From the NCBI GenBank assembly GCA_016617855.1, contig JAECUM010012947.1:45847-109846 (forward strand): a DNA stretch of 64,000 nucleotides. Reading direction: 5' to 3'. Of this stretch, positions 44,881-54,280 are shown one piece after another (within the stretch, counting starts at the first letter, position 1; each line of letters begins with the position of its first letter). The stretch comes from Megalonaias nervosa. Its lineage: Eukaryota; Mollusca; Bivalvia; Unionida; Unionidae. The position numbers and the translations under genes are program-made. The notes beneath the pieces are model-generated. The model was not told the origin of the DNA, did no database searches, and worked only from the letters and a program-made list of their open reading frames with translations.

Positions 44881-47531
44881 AATTTATTGATTGCTTTGGA
44901 TTTTGATGGAAGCCAGGTAGTAAACTGGGTCAAGAAAAGAGGATGTCAGGTTTATCATAGCAAATGACAGGGTAGTATGAATTTTTTTTCAATGTGCACT
45001 GCTTTCATTGTGATACCTCAGCATGCCACATTGAGTCCAGTTTGCACTGGATCACATGTTTAGGTTGACCTTGTCCAAAAGTGTCGATGTAATTTAACAT
45101 TGATTTTGTCATATTTCTCAGGGTTTATGAATAATGACCTTCCAAAGGAATATGGATGTGCGAGGATCCCAATAAAATTAATAATTCCCATTTAAAGATA
45201 TGTGTAATCAAATTTTAAGAAATGAGACCCATTATTAATAGTTCTGAACACCTACATGACCTGTATGACTTTTACTAAAGCGACTAAATTCCCTCCTGGA
45301 ACAACTTAAGTTTTTAATGAAAACTACTCATTCTTTAATCTGTCACACTTGACACTTAATTAGCTAATTCAGTGGTAGGCAGAGAAGAAATAAAAGGTGT
45401 ATTGAGTGAAAGTAATATAGTATAGGTTCTTAAGAAAGTTGAAAAGATGAAAATGGAATTATAGGCAAGCAGTCAGTTTCCAAACGTTGCATTTGCCCCA
45501 TTCAGACTTAAAAAATATGGCCTCCAGTACCAGTGATTAAATATCTCTGTTGGTGCAGCTGAAGCCTTTCATGAGTTCACCCAAGGCAGCATCTTCACTA
45601 GCCAAGGTTCTAATGTGTTAATGCTATCTATGCCATGGCAGATCAGTCAAATAATTCAGTGCTTTGTGTCTGTGAATTTCATTGGATGCAGTGGCAGGCC
45701 ATAGCATCCAGTCATAATCAAGTTGTTCAAATTTGAACACTGCTCCTACATGATTGATACAAGGGGAGCACACAACCGGCATAGACTGATAAATAAGCAC
45801 TTTTCCACTGCTGGTCCGTGTTTATACAAATACATCATTTCCCTCAAATATACATGTAATAGCTTCTCTCTGGTATATAGTCATGCTTTTGATGTTAAAC
45901 TTACCAAGTATCATTTTGAAGTCGGTTGCCTCAACCATTTTCGGCTGATGTACAACAAAGTAACAATGCATTGCTGTTATATGCTGTTGGTTTGTTGTCA
46001 TTACATACAGCAGGAGACAACTCATGAAATCCAGTAGATGTTGCACAAAAGCACTCAAATATCTGATCGATACACTATGGTATAGATAGGGTTAACATAT
46101 CGGAACTTTGACATATTTTGATCTTGGAACCACATTTTGCTTTTATGTGAGAGAACTAGATTTAATTGTCAGCGATTCTGCTTCAGTAATCCAAAATTGT
46201 TTTGCAAATTAAATGTTGAAGGAATGAAAAGATGCATTTTGTTACCAGTATTTCAGTAATATTCAAAGACAATCCTTGTTTGCAGTACATGTCCAATGGT
46301 AATATTGGCAATAGTACATAAGGAATAACCAGTCTTCCTATAACCTAGCATTGTACCGTGAGAAATTAAGCAATGAATGTGAAGAAAAGAAGTGATCACT
46401 ATGAATAAATTTTTTTCAAGTATACTTTAAACATGATCAGTTTGAATTGTCATTTCTTCAACATTGAGTTGCCCCATAGCATTTAATAGGAAATATGTAT
46501 TTATTTTTGTAATGAACTCCACAAATAACTCACTAACTCTGGACTTGCAGACCCGTTACTCCATCTGCTTCCAAGCTGAGTACATTGGATGAACAATTGA
46601 TGGGGGGAAAAATATGCTTAGAATATTGGGTTACTGGTGCTTGTGAAATAAAGCTGAGAAAATGGAGATATTGCATAGTAAGTGAAGAACAATACAGTAA
46701 TCAGTTTGTCATTTATTTAGCTAAAATTAAAGATCTGTACAGTGCTTCAGTGCATAGCAAAGATACAGAGATGCAAGAGAAATGTACTTCATAAGATATA
46801 TATTTTCTATAATGCCATTCCTTGGTTTTAACATTTTTTTTATATTTCTCTACAGAAGCAATGTTGTATTTTTTGTGTAGTTTAATCTAAAATAAATAAC
46901 TAATGGAAAGTATGGTATGAATTTCCATGTTTGTCTTGTGGTAGGATTCTCAATAGGCGTGTATGTTTGCAATTTGATGCATGGAATTTATGTTACACAT
47001 TTCTGATGCAAGGAAATTCCAACCTACACATTTTTATGATGCATGTTTATTTCAGCTGGAGCATCAGTCATTATTACCATCGAATTGCCTCTTGCATAAT
47101 TTTCTCCTGAGCATATACTGTCCATAACAAATTGACTATGCGCCAGTGATCGACATTTGCTAGACTAGTATTTACACCTTATTGGCACCAACGCAAAATC
47201 AATATGAACTGGGTAGAGCTGACAGGTCACTGATGTCTTGCTTATGTGGGCATAGCTGAATCAAGGTTAGATTGTTTGGAGAATATCTTTGATGTTTATG
47301 ATAGAGGAAGATGGAATCAATTATGACTTGATTGGCCTAACTTTTGAATGAATTATCTACATTTGTTTGAATGCCCATCAACATACATGTGATTCTACCT
47401 GTGTTAGACAAAATTACCATTTCAAATGCCGTTGACCATACATACTGTTTTATAGCTTTAAAAAATTCAAATTCATATTATTTGTATTTTTACGACAAAA
47501 TGAATGGGATATATTTGTGCGTATTCACCTA
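44881..47531. other. No gene seen
   Basis: Unique AT-rich sequence between the direct repeat and the second element. TTGCAG followed by TRYSICFQAEYIG near 46545 resembles a short exon with a 3' splice site, but I cannot connect it to any gene. Confidence 0.35.
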
Positions 47532-47599
47532 TTATACCAAATTACTTAAGTACATAGAATCACGAACCATTCGTGTTCTACATCAATTTAATTCCTTAA

Positions 47600-47765
47600 C
47601 TCCTAGACACTTGCAACAATGTAGCAAGTACCGTGACGTCATGCCACCTGTGTCATTTCTATATACAAACACGAATCATTTGCGTTCGTGTTTGTGTATA
47701 GCAAGTACCCTGACGTCATGCCACCTGTGTCATTTTTTTTAGAAAATTTGAATCATTCGCGTTCG
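47600..47765. repeat. CRE-bearing 77-bp tandem units, left
   Basis: Two units with TGACGTCA at 47634-47641 and 47711-47718 (77 bp apart), each followed by TGCCACCTGTGTCATTT. Confidence 0.85.
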
Positions 47766-47979
47766 TGTCAGTGAATAGTATAGTATAGTATGTTTTATAT
47801 GTTCTTTTTTTTTCCATAGATTGATGAACATCAATCTATCATACACAAATTATAAAATCGACTAACAAAATTTTTTAGGTAAGAGAATAATGTTTTGGGG
47901 AGTTAAATATAAATTATACCATCGAATAAAAAAAATTTTTAGGCAAGAAAGAATAAATATCTTTTCGAGACAGTGGAGT

Positions 47980-47995
47980 GGCCCTGAAAAGGGCC
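47980..47995 (-). terminator. Histone-type stem-loop (copy A)
   Basis: Minus strand reads AAA-GGCCCT-TTTC-AGGGCC-ACTCC: a perfect six-pair stem and TTTC loop. It lies 15 nt after the stop of the gene at 48011. TCGAAAAGA follows 11 nt later, in the place of a histone downstream element. Processing by the U7/SLBP pathway is inferred. Confidence 0.82.
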
Positions 47996-48010
47996 TTTGG
48001 GTTTTTGCTT

Positions 48011-48586
48011 CTATTGTCTCCAGTTCTTCCACCAGCTTCTTAATGTTCCAATGATTCCTTTCTTCTTCTTTTTCTTTTCTTCTTCTGGTATCCAGTCTGG
48101 ATGTCCCATAGTTCTAAATTTTTGCTGTATTTTCATCCAGTTCTTATTCAGTCTGTCAAAGTCCTCATTCTTTGTTTGGTTTTCCTTCTCCTTTCTCTTT
48201 TCTGTCCATATCTCTTTGATTTTCTTCACCTCTTCTCCCATTACCTTTTTCATAATCTCTTCTCCTTTCTTTAATCCGTCGAAGCATTTTTTGACAGAAG
48301 TCCACTCGGTTAAATGGAATATGTCTTCCAAATAACATCTGACTTCTATAACAATATCAATCACTTGTTTCAAAGTTCCCACTCTTGCATATTTAAGTTG
48401 TATAAAGCCTCTTAACTTCTCCACTTCCTCCACTATCATCCCTTGTAAATCAAAACTGGCTACTTTCAGTCTGGTCACCAAGTCTTGGCTGCCTGGGAAC
48501 CTTCATTCCTTTTCAAACCTATCCAGTATGTATGATCCATCCATCATCCAATACCAACTGTCTTTTAATTGGTTAAATACTTCCAT
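48011..48586 (-). pseudogene. TIR-borne charged helical protein, left copy, one stop
   Basis: The best start is the ATG ending at 48586 (MEVFNQLKDSWYWMMDGSYI), about 55 bp below a TATATAA box (48641-48649). An in-frame TGA (48503-48505) breaks the frame after 27 codons. It then continues with a helical region (MIVEEVEKLRGFIQLKYARV), a K/E-rich coiled-coil-like part, EDFDRLNKNWMKIQQKFRTM and a basic aromatic tail ending RSWWKNWRQ. No known domain. The 3' end has the histone-type signal. Homologues: right TIR copy (59872) and relic at 35 kb. If the TGA is recent, an internal start (from about 48481) is possible. Confidence 0.65.
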
Positions 48587-48639
48587 CTTGATAGGTGTTG
48601 ACTAGTCAACGTGGGTAGCCAGACTCACTAGCGTTCCGC

Positions 48640-48650
48640 GTTATATACGT
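48640..48650 (-). promoter_or_regulatory. TATA box of the left TIR gene
   Basis: ACGTATATAACGC on the minus strand. The right TIR has GTATATAAC in the matching place (59695-59702). Confidence 0.65.
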
Positions 48651-48689
48651 CAAGCACGGACGTGAACGAAAACATTCCTTAACTTACTT

Positions 48690-48869
48690 CACGTATTATA
48701 TACTATCCACATCAACGAATGAAAAAGCATAAAACACACCTATTTACTATCCACACGAACGAACGCGAATGCATAAAACACACACCTATTTACTATCCTC
48801 ACCAACGAATGAGAAAGCATAAAACACACACCTATTTACTATCCACACCAATGAATGAGAATGCATAAA

Positions 48870-48912
<43 letters not shown>

Positions 48913-49040
48913 TTTACTATCCACACCAACGAAGGCGAATGCATAAAACACACACCTATTTACTATCCTCACCAAATGAGAATGCATAAAATATACACAT
49001 ATATACTATCCACACAAACGAACGCGAATGTATAAAACCC
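48690..49040. repeat. 46-bp minisatellite with (AC)n, left TIR
   Basis: Units of TATTTACTATCCACACCAACGAACGCGAATGCATAAAACACACACC, one with an expanded AC run (about 48873-48908). The reverse complement recurs at 59310-59650. Confidence 0.88.
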
Positions 49041-49223
49041 TACTCGGTTTTAGTGTCGGAACGCTATGATAGCTCATGTCATGGTGAGGGATAGAGAGAA
49101 GTCAAAGAGCATTTGTAATGATAAAATTTTTTGAAAACAAACAACAGACACATTTTTTCAAAACTCAACATTTTTTATTCAACCAACAACTAACCACTAA
49201 CAATAACAATAACATCAAACAAA

Positions 49224-49781
49224 TTATTTTTGACAAGGTTGACAACGTTGTGAAATCTTGTGAGATTTCCACTGATGGAAGTCATGAGGCCATTGATGTA
49301 CACTACGTTTTCTAGCTAAAGACAAAAGATAGCCATAATGGTCACAAAACCATCGATCTACTTTCTCATCGTTTCTAGAAGAGTGACGATCAAAATAAGT
49401 CACTAAATGTTCTAAGGGATATCCAAGACTGCGTTGATGAAGAAAATACACACAATATTGTCCACACACCATGGAATCTGTGCCTTGTAATTTCACATTA
49501 TTGTATCGTGTCGTCTAGGCATTTCTTCTCATAAAGTCAATGATATCGTCTTCCAAAGGGGGTAATCCATACGAATCAAAATATTCCACACAATTCTCTT
49601 GAGGGAAGTAGACGGCAACCCAGTGAGTTCCTGGAAGATGACTTTCGTCCGTGTTGATGACATAAGCTTGATGGTCTTGAGGTTTGCGATGAGGTAGTTC
49701 ATCTTTAGCGCACACGACAGGATTCCAAGAAGCAGTATACGAACTGTTGTTCAAAAGGTAATAAAGTTCCCAGGTATCCAT
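49224..49781 (-). pseudogene. Adenain-like cysteine protease, one stop
   Basis: Starts MDTWELYYLLNNSSY. Catalytic His in PGTHWVAVYF, acidic partner in YFDSYGLPP, and nucleophile Cys in DSMVCGQYCVYF. An in-frame TAG at 49515-49517 separates the His/acid half from the Cys half. The remainder runs to a basic C-terminus (KISQRCQPCQK). It would mature capsid proteins, like adenovirus protease. Last gene of the minus-strand cluster, 25 bp after the 168-aa gene. Confidence 0.88.
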
Positions 49782-49806
49782 TTTGTTGTGTTGTTTTTGT
49801 TTTTTT

Positions 49807-50313
49807 TCACAGGTAATGATAAGTCATCAATTCAATTCTGACTTTTTGTTTGAAACGATCTGTCAAGTATCCGTTTCTTTGCCTTGTCTCCGCACTCTGG
49901 TCTAAGAGAGCTTCGATGCGATAGATCTCTAGAGTAGTCAGTGGAGGACAGGAATGATCACGCAAGCCTTTATACCACTCATGCAACACGGTTTCTTCCG
50001 AGATGAGACCCCAAGCGTCGTCCAGATACTCGTCCAATTTTTCCTCTTGACTCATCATCATACATTTATCGTGTTGAATTTGACTGAGATGATCGTTTTG
50101 ACATCCATAACAATATTTCTTACTCAATTCCGTAATTGTATTCGCCAGGTGTTTAGCAAAACAGGACACTAAATGTTGTTCTTGTTCTGGCCATCTGGAC
50201 GTGACCACTACCTCGTTCTCTTTGTCTTGGTCTTGGGGTTTTGTTTTCACGCTATCCTCCCATTCCATGTCCAAAGATTCTCTATCGCTCAATGAGGGAT
50301 AGGAGTCTTCCAT
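49807..50313 (-). CDS. 168-aa protein with Cys/His cluster
   Basis: An intact frame, MEDSYPSLSDRESLDMEWED. The acidic N-terminus is followed by a zinc-like cluster CYGCQNDHLSQIQHDKC and a helical C-terminal half (LTTLEIYRIEALLDQSAETR). The start lies 5 bp after the capsid gene stop, so it is probably co-transcribed. I do not recognise a function. Intactness between two broken genes may be chance. Confidence 0.6.
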   Translation of the reverse strand: MEDSYPSLSDRESLDMEWEDSVKTKPQDQDKENEVVVTSRWPEQEQHLVSCFAKHLANTITELSKKYCYGCQNDHLSQIQHDKCMMMSQEEKLDEYLDDAWGLISEETVLHEWYKGLRDHSCPPLTTLEIYRIEALLDQSAETRQRNGYLTDRFKQKVRIELMTYHYL

Positions 50314-50318
50314 TGTTT

Positions 50319-51030
50319 CTAATAGTCTAGAATGACTTCTCTCAAACTGTTGATTTCGATGGTATTATCGAATTCGGCATACAAGATGACGTTGACCGTC
50401 TCGGTGAGAGCTTCTGCAAACTGAAGTTCCACACGCAGTTGACCAGATTTTATAGGGTGGAAATGTCCCTCGTCGCTGCCTTGGTCTGGAGTGAAATCAA
50501 AAGCCCACAAAGTGTAACCTCCTTCATAATCTTCGTACGAAATGCCGTGACTGGTGTTGATTCCTAGCTGTCCGGTAGCTTCGTAAAGGGACAAGTACGA
50601 TCTCAAGTAATTCTTCTGGGCAAAGTTAGGTTCGAAGGGTCTGGTACACAAGGTCTTGCCATCGCGACTGACTTCGATCTTGGACACTCTGTAGTGCTTA
50701 AACTGGAAAGGAGTTTGATCGTGGGCTCCGTCGAGGGCTGCATTACTGACGATGCCAACGATTAAACGTTTGGGTAACTGTCCTTGGAACAGATGATCTT
50801 CGATCTTGGATCGGAGTCCAGCAGCAATAGTGAATCTTTTCACTTCTACACGTCGTATCGGATATTTGGCGGTCGATCAGCTCAATGTTTGACTGATGTC
50901 GTTTCCCGCTTTAGGTAACACTTCTACGCGACGCATGTAAAGTCTGGCTTCTTGGATGATGGTTTTGTACTCGTTGGCATGAGCCATCAAATGGAAAGCG
51001 ACACTGCTGCGATTGAGTTTCAGGCGAATA
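50319..51030 (-). pseudogene. Capsid protein ('F54H12.2-like'), C-terminal part only
   Basis: The remaining part begins near NGVDIRLKLNRSSVAFHLMA and continues YMRRVEVLPKAG. It meets a TGA (50877-50879) and resumes in frame with AKYPIRRVEVKRF, LFQGQLPKRLIVGIVSNAAL and YTLWAFDFTPDQ, ending VILDY at 50319. This family is widespread in adintovirus-type elements and is thought to be the major capsid protein. The N-terminal half is missing: the sequence abuts the ATPase end at 51030-51050, pointing to an internal deletion. Confidence 0.78.
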
Positions 51031-51051
51031 TCCACTCCATTGTGGTTGTGG

Positions 51052-51774
51052 TTAAGTCGACGACGGGGACGTGTACACGACAGGCCCTCCGTCTTGGCAC
51101 CAGTGGTGAAACAGATGGGTACGAAATCGCAAATAATCGGGAGTGGTGGGTTTTAAATCCACGAGTAAATAGGCATGTGGGGTTTGAGTGGCATCGTCGT
51201 ACGCATGAGTCAGCCAAGGCATTCCTAACTGTTTGGCTTGCACTTGCGATTTATCTCTAGGACTTTTAAAAAAGACCACGTAATGAGCATTGAGACTGAT
51301 GGTGCGATGGGCTTTACTTGGTTGAAACAAATTTTGAGTGATGTAAATGGCACTGGCATTACGATGATGCCCTCTGCGCGTAAACCACAGTTTAATTTCT
51401 TCTTCGTCTTCTCCTAACATGTCGTCAAAAATAACCAAATGAGTTTGACTAGGGTCAGACACGATCCTGTCGTCTTCGCTAGGAATGCCTTCCACAAACA
51501 CGATGGAATCGCCTTAACTTTCTCGCAGAAGGCTGTACGCCGATTGCTACTCTTTGTAACACCACACGATGCGTTGAGGGGGACGATCGATCAAATGATG
51601 TTTATGTTCGATCAAACGTTTGACAAATTCGGTTTTGCCGGAACCGCTAGGTCCAGCTATGAGCATGTTAAAGGGATGTCGAAGATACAAGGTCTCCCAA
51701 CTAGCACGATCTAAGTGTTCGTCGATGACTTTGAAAGTGGAGGAAGAGGGAGCAGAGACAGCAGAGGTAGTCAT
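51052..51774 (-). pseudogene. A32-like DNA-packaging ATPase, two stops
   Basis: Starts MTTSAVSAPSSSTFKVIDEH. An intact Walker A (MLIAGPSGSGKTEFVKRLIE) is followed by in-frame TAG (51547-51549) and TAA (about 51514-51516). Then come Walker B HLVIFDDMLGEDEEE and a sensor-like region SAIYITQNLF. A TATA box (GTATAAAAAC, 51831-51840) lies 57 bp upstream. It would translocate DNA into capsids. The stop is followed directly by capsid sequence (deletion junction). Confidence 0.88.
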
Positions 51775-51830
51775 AATAGTAGCAGTGCAAGGAAAATGTC
51801 AGTTTTGACACGAAGACAGACAAGACAAGA

Positions 51831-51840
51831 GTTTTTATAC
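51831..51840 (-). promoter_or_regulatory. TATA box of the ATPase gene
   Basis: GTATAAAAAC on the minus strand, 57 bp upstream of the ATG; the same word recurs upstream of other genes of this element. Confidence 0.65.
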
Positions 51841-51868
51841 TTTTTTCAGGACACGTTTATTGTCATCT

Positions 51869-52237
51869 TTAAATGTGAATAACACGAAAGACAAAAATAC
51901 ATAAAATCCAAATGGTTAAGTACATGAATAAAAGACACATCAAAACGATCATAGTGGAATATAAACAAGTCTCTGTACAACATTTGTGATGATCAAGAGG
52001 TGAAATCGTAGGGGTAGTGTGTAATGTTCTGAGAGTCTCTACACTCCTTGGCACAGTCACACAAGAGTCCTCCCGGAATGGCCTTTCGGGAATGTCAATC
52101 ACGGTCCTGTCCTGAAGAGAGTGGTTTTCCTCGGTCACGACTTCTTCTTCTTCTTCTGGCACTGTCACTAACACTGGTTTAAAAGTTACTTTTTTCACTG
52201 AACGTTTTAATTTTTTAGGATTACAAATCTTTGGCAT
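51869..52237 (-). CDS. Single-pass membrane protein, 122 aa
   Basis: An intact frame: basic N-terminus (MPKICNPKKLKRSVKKVTFK), an acidic EEEEEVV patch, a cysteine pair, then a hydrophobic span MIVLMCLLFMYLTIWILCIF near the end. No signal peptide, so a tail-anchored protein is likely. It overlaps the preceding gene's end by about 16 bp. Function unknown; could be a virion membrane or host-interaction protein. Confidence 0.6.
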   Translation of the reverse strand: MPKICNPKKLKRSVKKVTFKPVLVTVPEEEEEVVTEENHSLQDRTVIDIPERPFREDSCVTVPRSVETLRTLHTTPTISPLDHHKCCTETCLYSTMIVLMCLLFMYLTIWILCIFVFRVIHI

Positions 52238-52687
52238 AGTGTGCCACTACTTTTGTCCATGCCTCAAAACCCCAACTTTTCCAGTCACGTACATCTTTCC
52301 AGTGAGGGTGTAAGTCAAAAGCTACACACACGTCGTCGTACACATCTTCAGTGCCTAAAAGTTGACGAATCTTGTTTTCCCGTAGAGATTGAGAAGTATC
52401 AAGATGAAAGCGCAAAGCTTTGAGCAGAATGAGTCTCTCGTGTACATTTAAACGGACCACTTTCATGCTTTTTTGAGTGGAATGTACTGTTCGTAAAGAA
52501 TCCACAAGGAATCGGCTGGTAAACGAAATCCCAGAAAGCAAGTCACTAAGACACACACTACACGTCGACCCCAATTCAATGGACACAGTTCTCGTAATAG
52601 GTGTTGGTAATCCTCCACTGTTTGAATAGTGTCATTGATTTCAATCCACGGAATCTGTAGTATCACGAATGATAAAGGTCGTGGCAT
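52221..52687 (-). pseudogene. Unidentified accessory gene in two overlapping frames
   Basis: An upstream frame (52463-52687, MPRPLSFVILQIPWIEINDT, then LCPLNWGRRVVCVLVTC) and a downstream frame (52221-52586, MKVVRLNVHERLILLKALRF, then PHWKDVRDWKSWGFEAW) overlap and probably form one gene split by a frameshift. However, the TATA box at 52696-52706 is only ~10 bp above the first ATG. That favours the second frame (start 52586) as an independent gene. NWGRRVV resembles a Bcl-2 BH1 core, a weak hint given the neighbouring BIR genes. Not assigned. Confidence 0.4.
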
Positions 52688-52695
52688 AGTAGTCT

Positions 52696-52706
52696 GTTTT
52701 TATACC
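52696..52706 (-). promoter_or_regulatory. TATA box
   Basis: GGTATAAAAAC on the minus strand between the 52700-53002 gene and the next one. Confidence 0.55.
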
Positions 52707-53002
52707 TCTTTTCTCTTACCTAAAACACTTCTCCTAGAGCGAAAGTAATGGACGTAGTGAATAATTTCTGACCACTGCCATTCCAGGAAACGGTCAAGAA
52801 TGTCAATAAAATCTTCAAATGTAAATGGTCTAAAGCGGAATAGTAGGAAGAACGCACCCTTGATCGAGAGAAATCGGATTTGTTCGTTGACTTTCGTCAA
52901 TTTCCTCTTGTGAATTTCTCGACACAAAAGTTCTACAGTCACTAATTGAGATTTGGCTCTGGCAAGTCCCTGCCAAATGTCCTTGTAGATCTTCTCTTGC
53001 AA
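52700..53002 (-). CDS. Unidentified helical protein, about 100 aa
   Basis: Reads MQEKIYKDIWQGLARAKSQL by an alternative start; the frame stays open further upstream to about 53095. VELLCREIHKRKLTKVNEQI and FEDFIDILDRFLEWQW suggest a six-helix-like bundle. A death-fold (DED) resemblance is possible but weak. It overlaps the TATA box of the following gene. No function assigned. Confidence 0.4.
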   Translation of the reverse strand: MQEKIYKDIWQGLARAKSQLVTVELLCREIHKRKLTKVNEQIRFLSIKGAFFLLFRFRPFTFEDFIDILDRFLEWQWSEIIHYVHYFRSRRSVLGKRKEV

Positions 53003-53123
53003 TTCGTTTGGTAATGTTTGAATATTGTTTTCTACATGGGGTTTAAAATGCTTGTCTAGGGGTTGTCCAATGTTTGACTCCTAGACACGTAGCTGGTTTC
53101 TTACACGACATGGTATGCCCACT

Positions 53124-53741
53124 TCAATGACGAGGTGCCACTAAAGGTAGGTAGTGACAATCTGGAGACCATCGAGCATGTTCCAGGTAAGCGCAATCTT
53201 TCTGTTCCCACTCGTGAAGTGACAGACCGCAACTGAAGCACTTGAGTTTATCCCCTCTGCCCAAGTAGATAAATCCGGCTCTAGCTAATTTTTCGGGGGT
53301 AGGTCCTCCCAGATATTTTGGCCATTTTCCTTGGAAGGTTTGGATCCGACTTTCAAAGTCGCAGCATTCAGGCAAACGCACAGGGAACGAATGTTCGTGT
53401 TTCACAGGTTGAATTCGATGAGGGTACGGTGAAATATGCAGGAGTTTGCTCAGTTTTACATGACATCCGTAGGGTGGTAGCCACATGGTTTCATAAGGAT
53501 GACATCCACCATGAAAACCAGTAAAGTGAAAAGGTGTACGATAACGAGTGGCATCGCTTTCGCATCCATCAGGTTTGACACGCACAGCATAACTTTCCAT
53601 GGTAGGTACAGTCGTAGCAAAATTTCCATGGTGAGGTACTGAATCTCTGAGGTCATAGCGTACGACATCCCTGCCATCGCAAGGCACAGCATCGTACTCG
53701 AGTTTACTCTTGCTTGATACTTGCTGTGTGAAAGGATTCAT
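53124..53741 (-). CDS. BIR-domain protein 1 (IAP type), 205 aa
   Basis: An intact frame. The N-terminal 110 residues have no known domain (MNPFTQQVSSKSKLEYDAVP). The C-terminal BIR has the arginine/phenylalanine opening (ESRIQTFQGKWPKY), LARAGFIYLGRGDKLKCFSC and the rest of the zinc site, EHARWSPDCHYL (CxxC...H...C). There is no RING domain. BIR proteins bind caspases or related partners, and viral forms block apoptosis. A TATA box (53796-53806) lies about 60 bp upstream. Confidence 0.88.
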   Translation of the reverse strand: MNPFTQQVSSKSKLEYDAVPCDGRDVVRYDLRDSVPHHGNFATTVPTMESYAVRVKPDGCESDATRYRTPFHFTGFHGGCHPYETMWLPPYGCHVKLSKLLHISPYPHRIQPVKHEHSFPVRLPECCDFESRIQTFQGKWPKYLGGPTPEKLARAGFIYLGRGDKLKCFSCGLSLHEWEQKDCAYLEHARWSPDCHYLPLVAPRH

Positions 53742-53795
53742 CTTTCTTGCTTGGCGTTTGTAGTGACAATAAACTCTCGGTCTTGGACGTTGTCC

Positions 53796-53806
53796 CTTTT
53801 TATACC
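53796..53806 (-). promoter_or_regulatory. TATA box of BIR gene 1
   Basis: GGTATAAAAAGGG on the minus strand. Confidence 0.6.
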
Positions 53807-53851
53807 AGTCGTAATAAAGTCTCGAGCTTGTACATCGTTCCTGTTTTATGA

Positions 53852-54280
53852 CTAGTTTTGGAAGTCTTCCTTTTTTTTCTTCTTTAACAACGGTACTACC
53901 TTTTCTAAGGTACCGTCATACCTGAACCGTAGTGTGATGGGTGGAAATGCCATAGAAAGGTAAGGACAGTGTGGAGCCCATTGAGTATGTTCCAGAATAG
54001 CTGAATCTTTATAGATACGTCGATCCATACGCAACCTCAGGCCACAACTGAAACACTGTACTTCGTATCCCAATCCAGTCTCAGGTCCCAAGTAGACAAA
54101 CCCTGTTCTAGCTAAAACATTCGCAGTAGGTAATCCTTCCCTATCCGTGGGCCACTTTTGAAACGTTTCCAATCGACTGGCACAACTGCAATAGTCAGGC
54201 AAGAAAACAGAAAAATGGTATGGTTTGAACTTCGAGTTCTCTGTGGGTTTCTCACTCGATTCTTGCTGTGTCGAAGTCAT
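53852..54280 (-). CDS. BIR-domain protein 2 (IAP type), 142 aa
   Basis: An intact frame, MTSTQQESSEKPTENSKFKP. The BIR covers about residues 33-110: ASRLETFQKWPTDREGLP, LARTGFVYLGPETGLGYEVQ, CFSCGL...ILEHTQWAPHCPYL with all four zinc ligands. A C-terminal lysine run (KKKKKED) comes from an A-tract and may mark a shifted end. No RING. It overlaps the polymerase end by 29 bp, and its TATA box (54314-54322) lies inside the polymerase gene. Likely a paralogue of BIR gene 1. Confidence 0.87.
   Translation of the reverse strand: MTSTQQESSEKPTENSKFKPYHFSVFLPDYCSCASRLETFQKWPTDREGLPTANVLARTGFVYLGPETGLGYEVQCFSCGLRLRMDRRIYKDSAILEHTQWAPHCPYLSMAFPPITLRFRYDGTLEKVVPLLKKKKKEDFQN

Larger units (their letters stand above)
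47532..49060 (+). repeat. Left inverted repeat of the second element
   Basis: Starts TTATACCAAATTACTTAAGT, the reverse complement of the right end. Order from outside in: two CRE-bearing 77-bp units, a small palindrome (47819-47838), histone-type stem-loop, charged-protein gene, TATA box, 46-bp minisatellite. The outer 480 bp match the right copy closely, but the gene inside does not. Confidence 0.85.

Noticed and set aside
46545..46610. Host exon after TTGCAG near 46550
   Set aside because: Too short, with an early stop and no donor or homologous family that I can name.
52221..52687. Firm call of a viral Bcl-2
   Set aside because: Only a short NWGR-like core is present, and the spacing to any BH2-like segment is too long.
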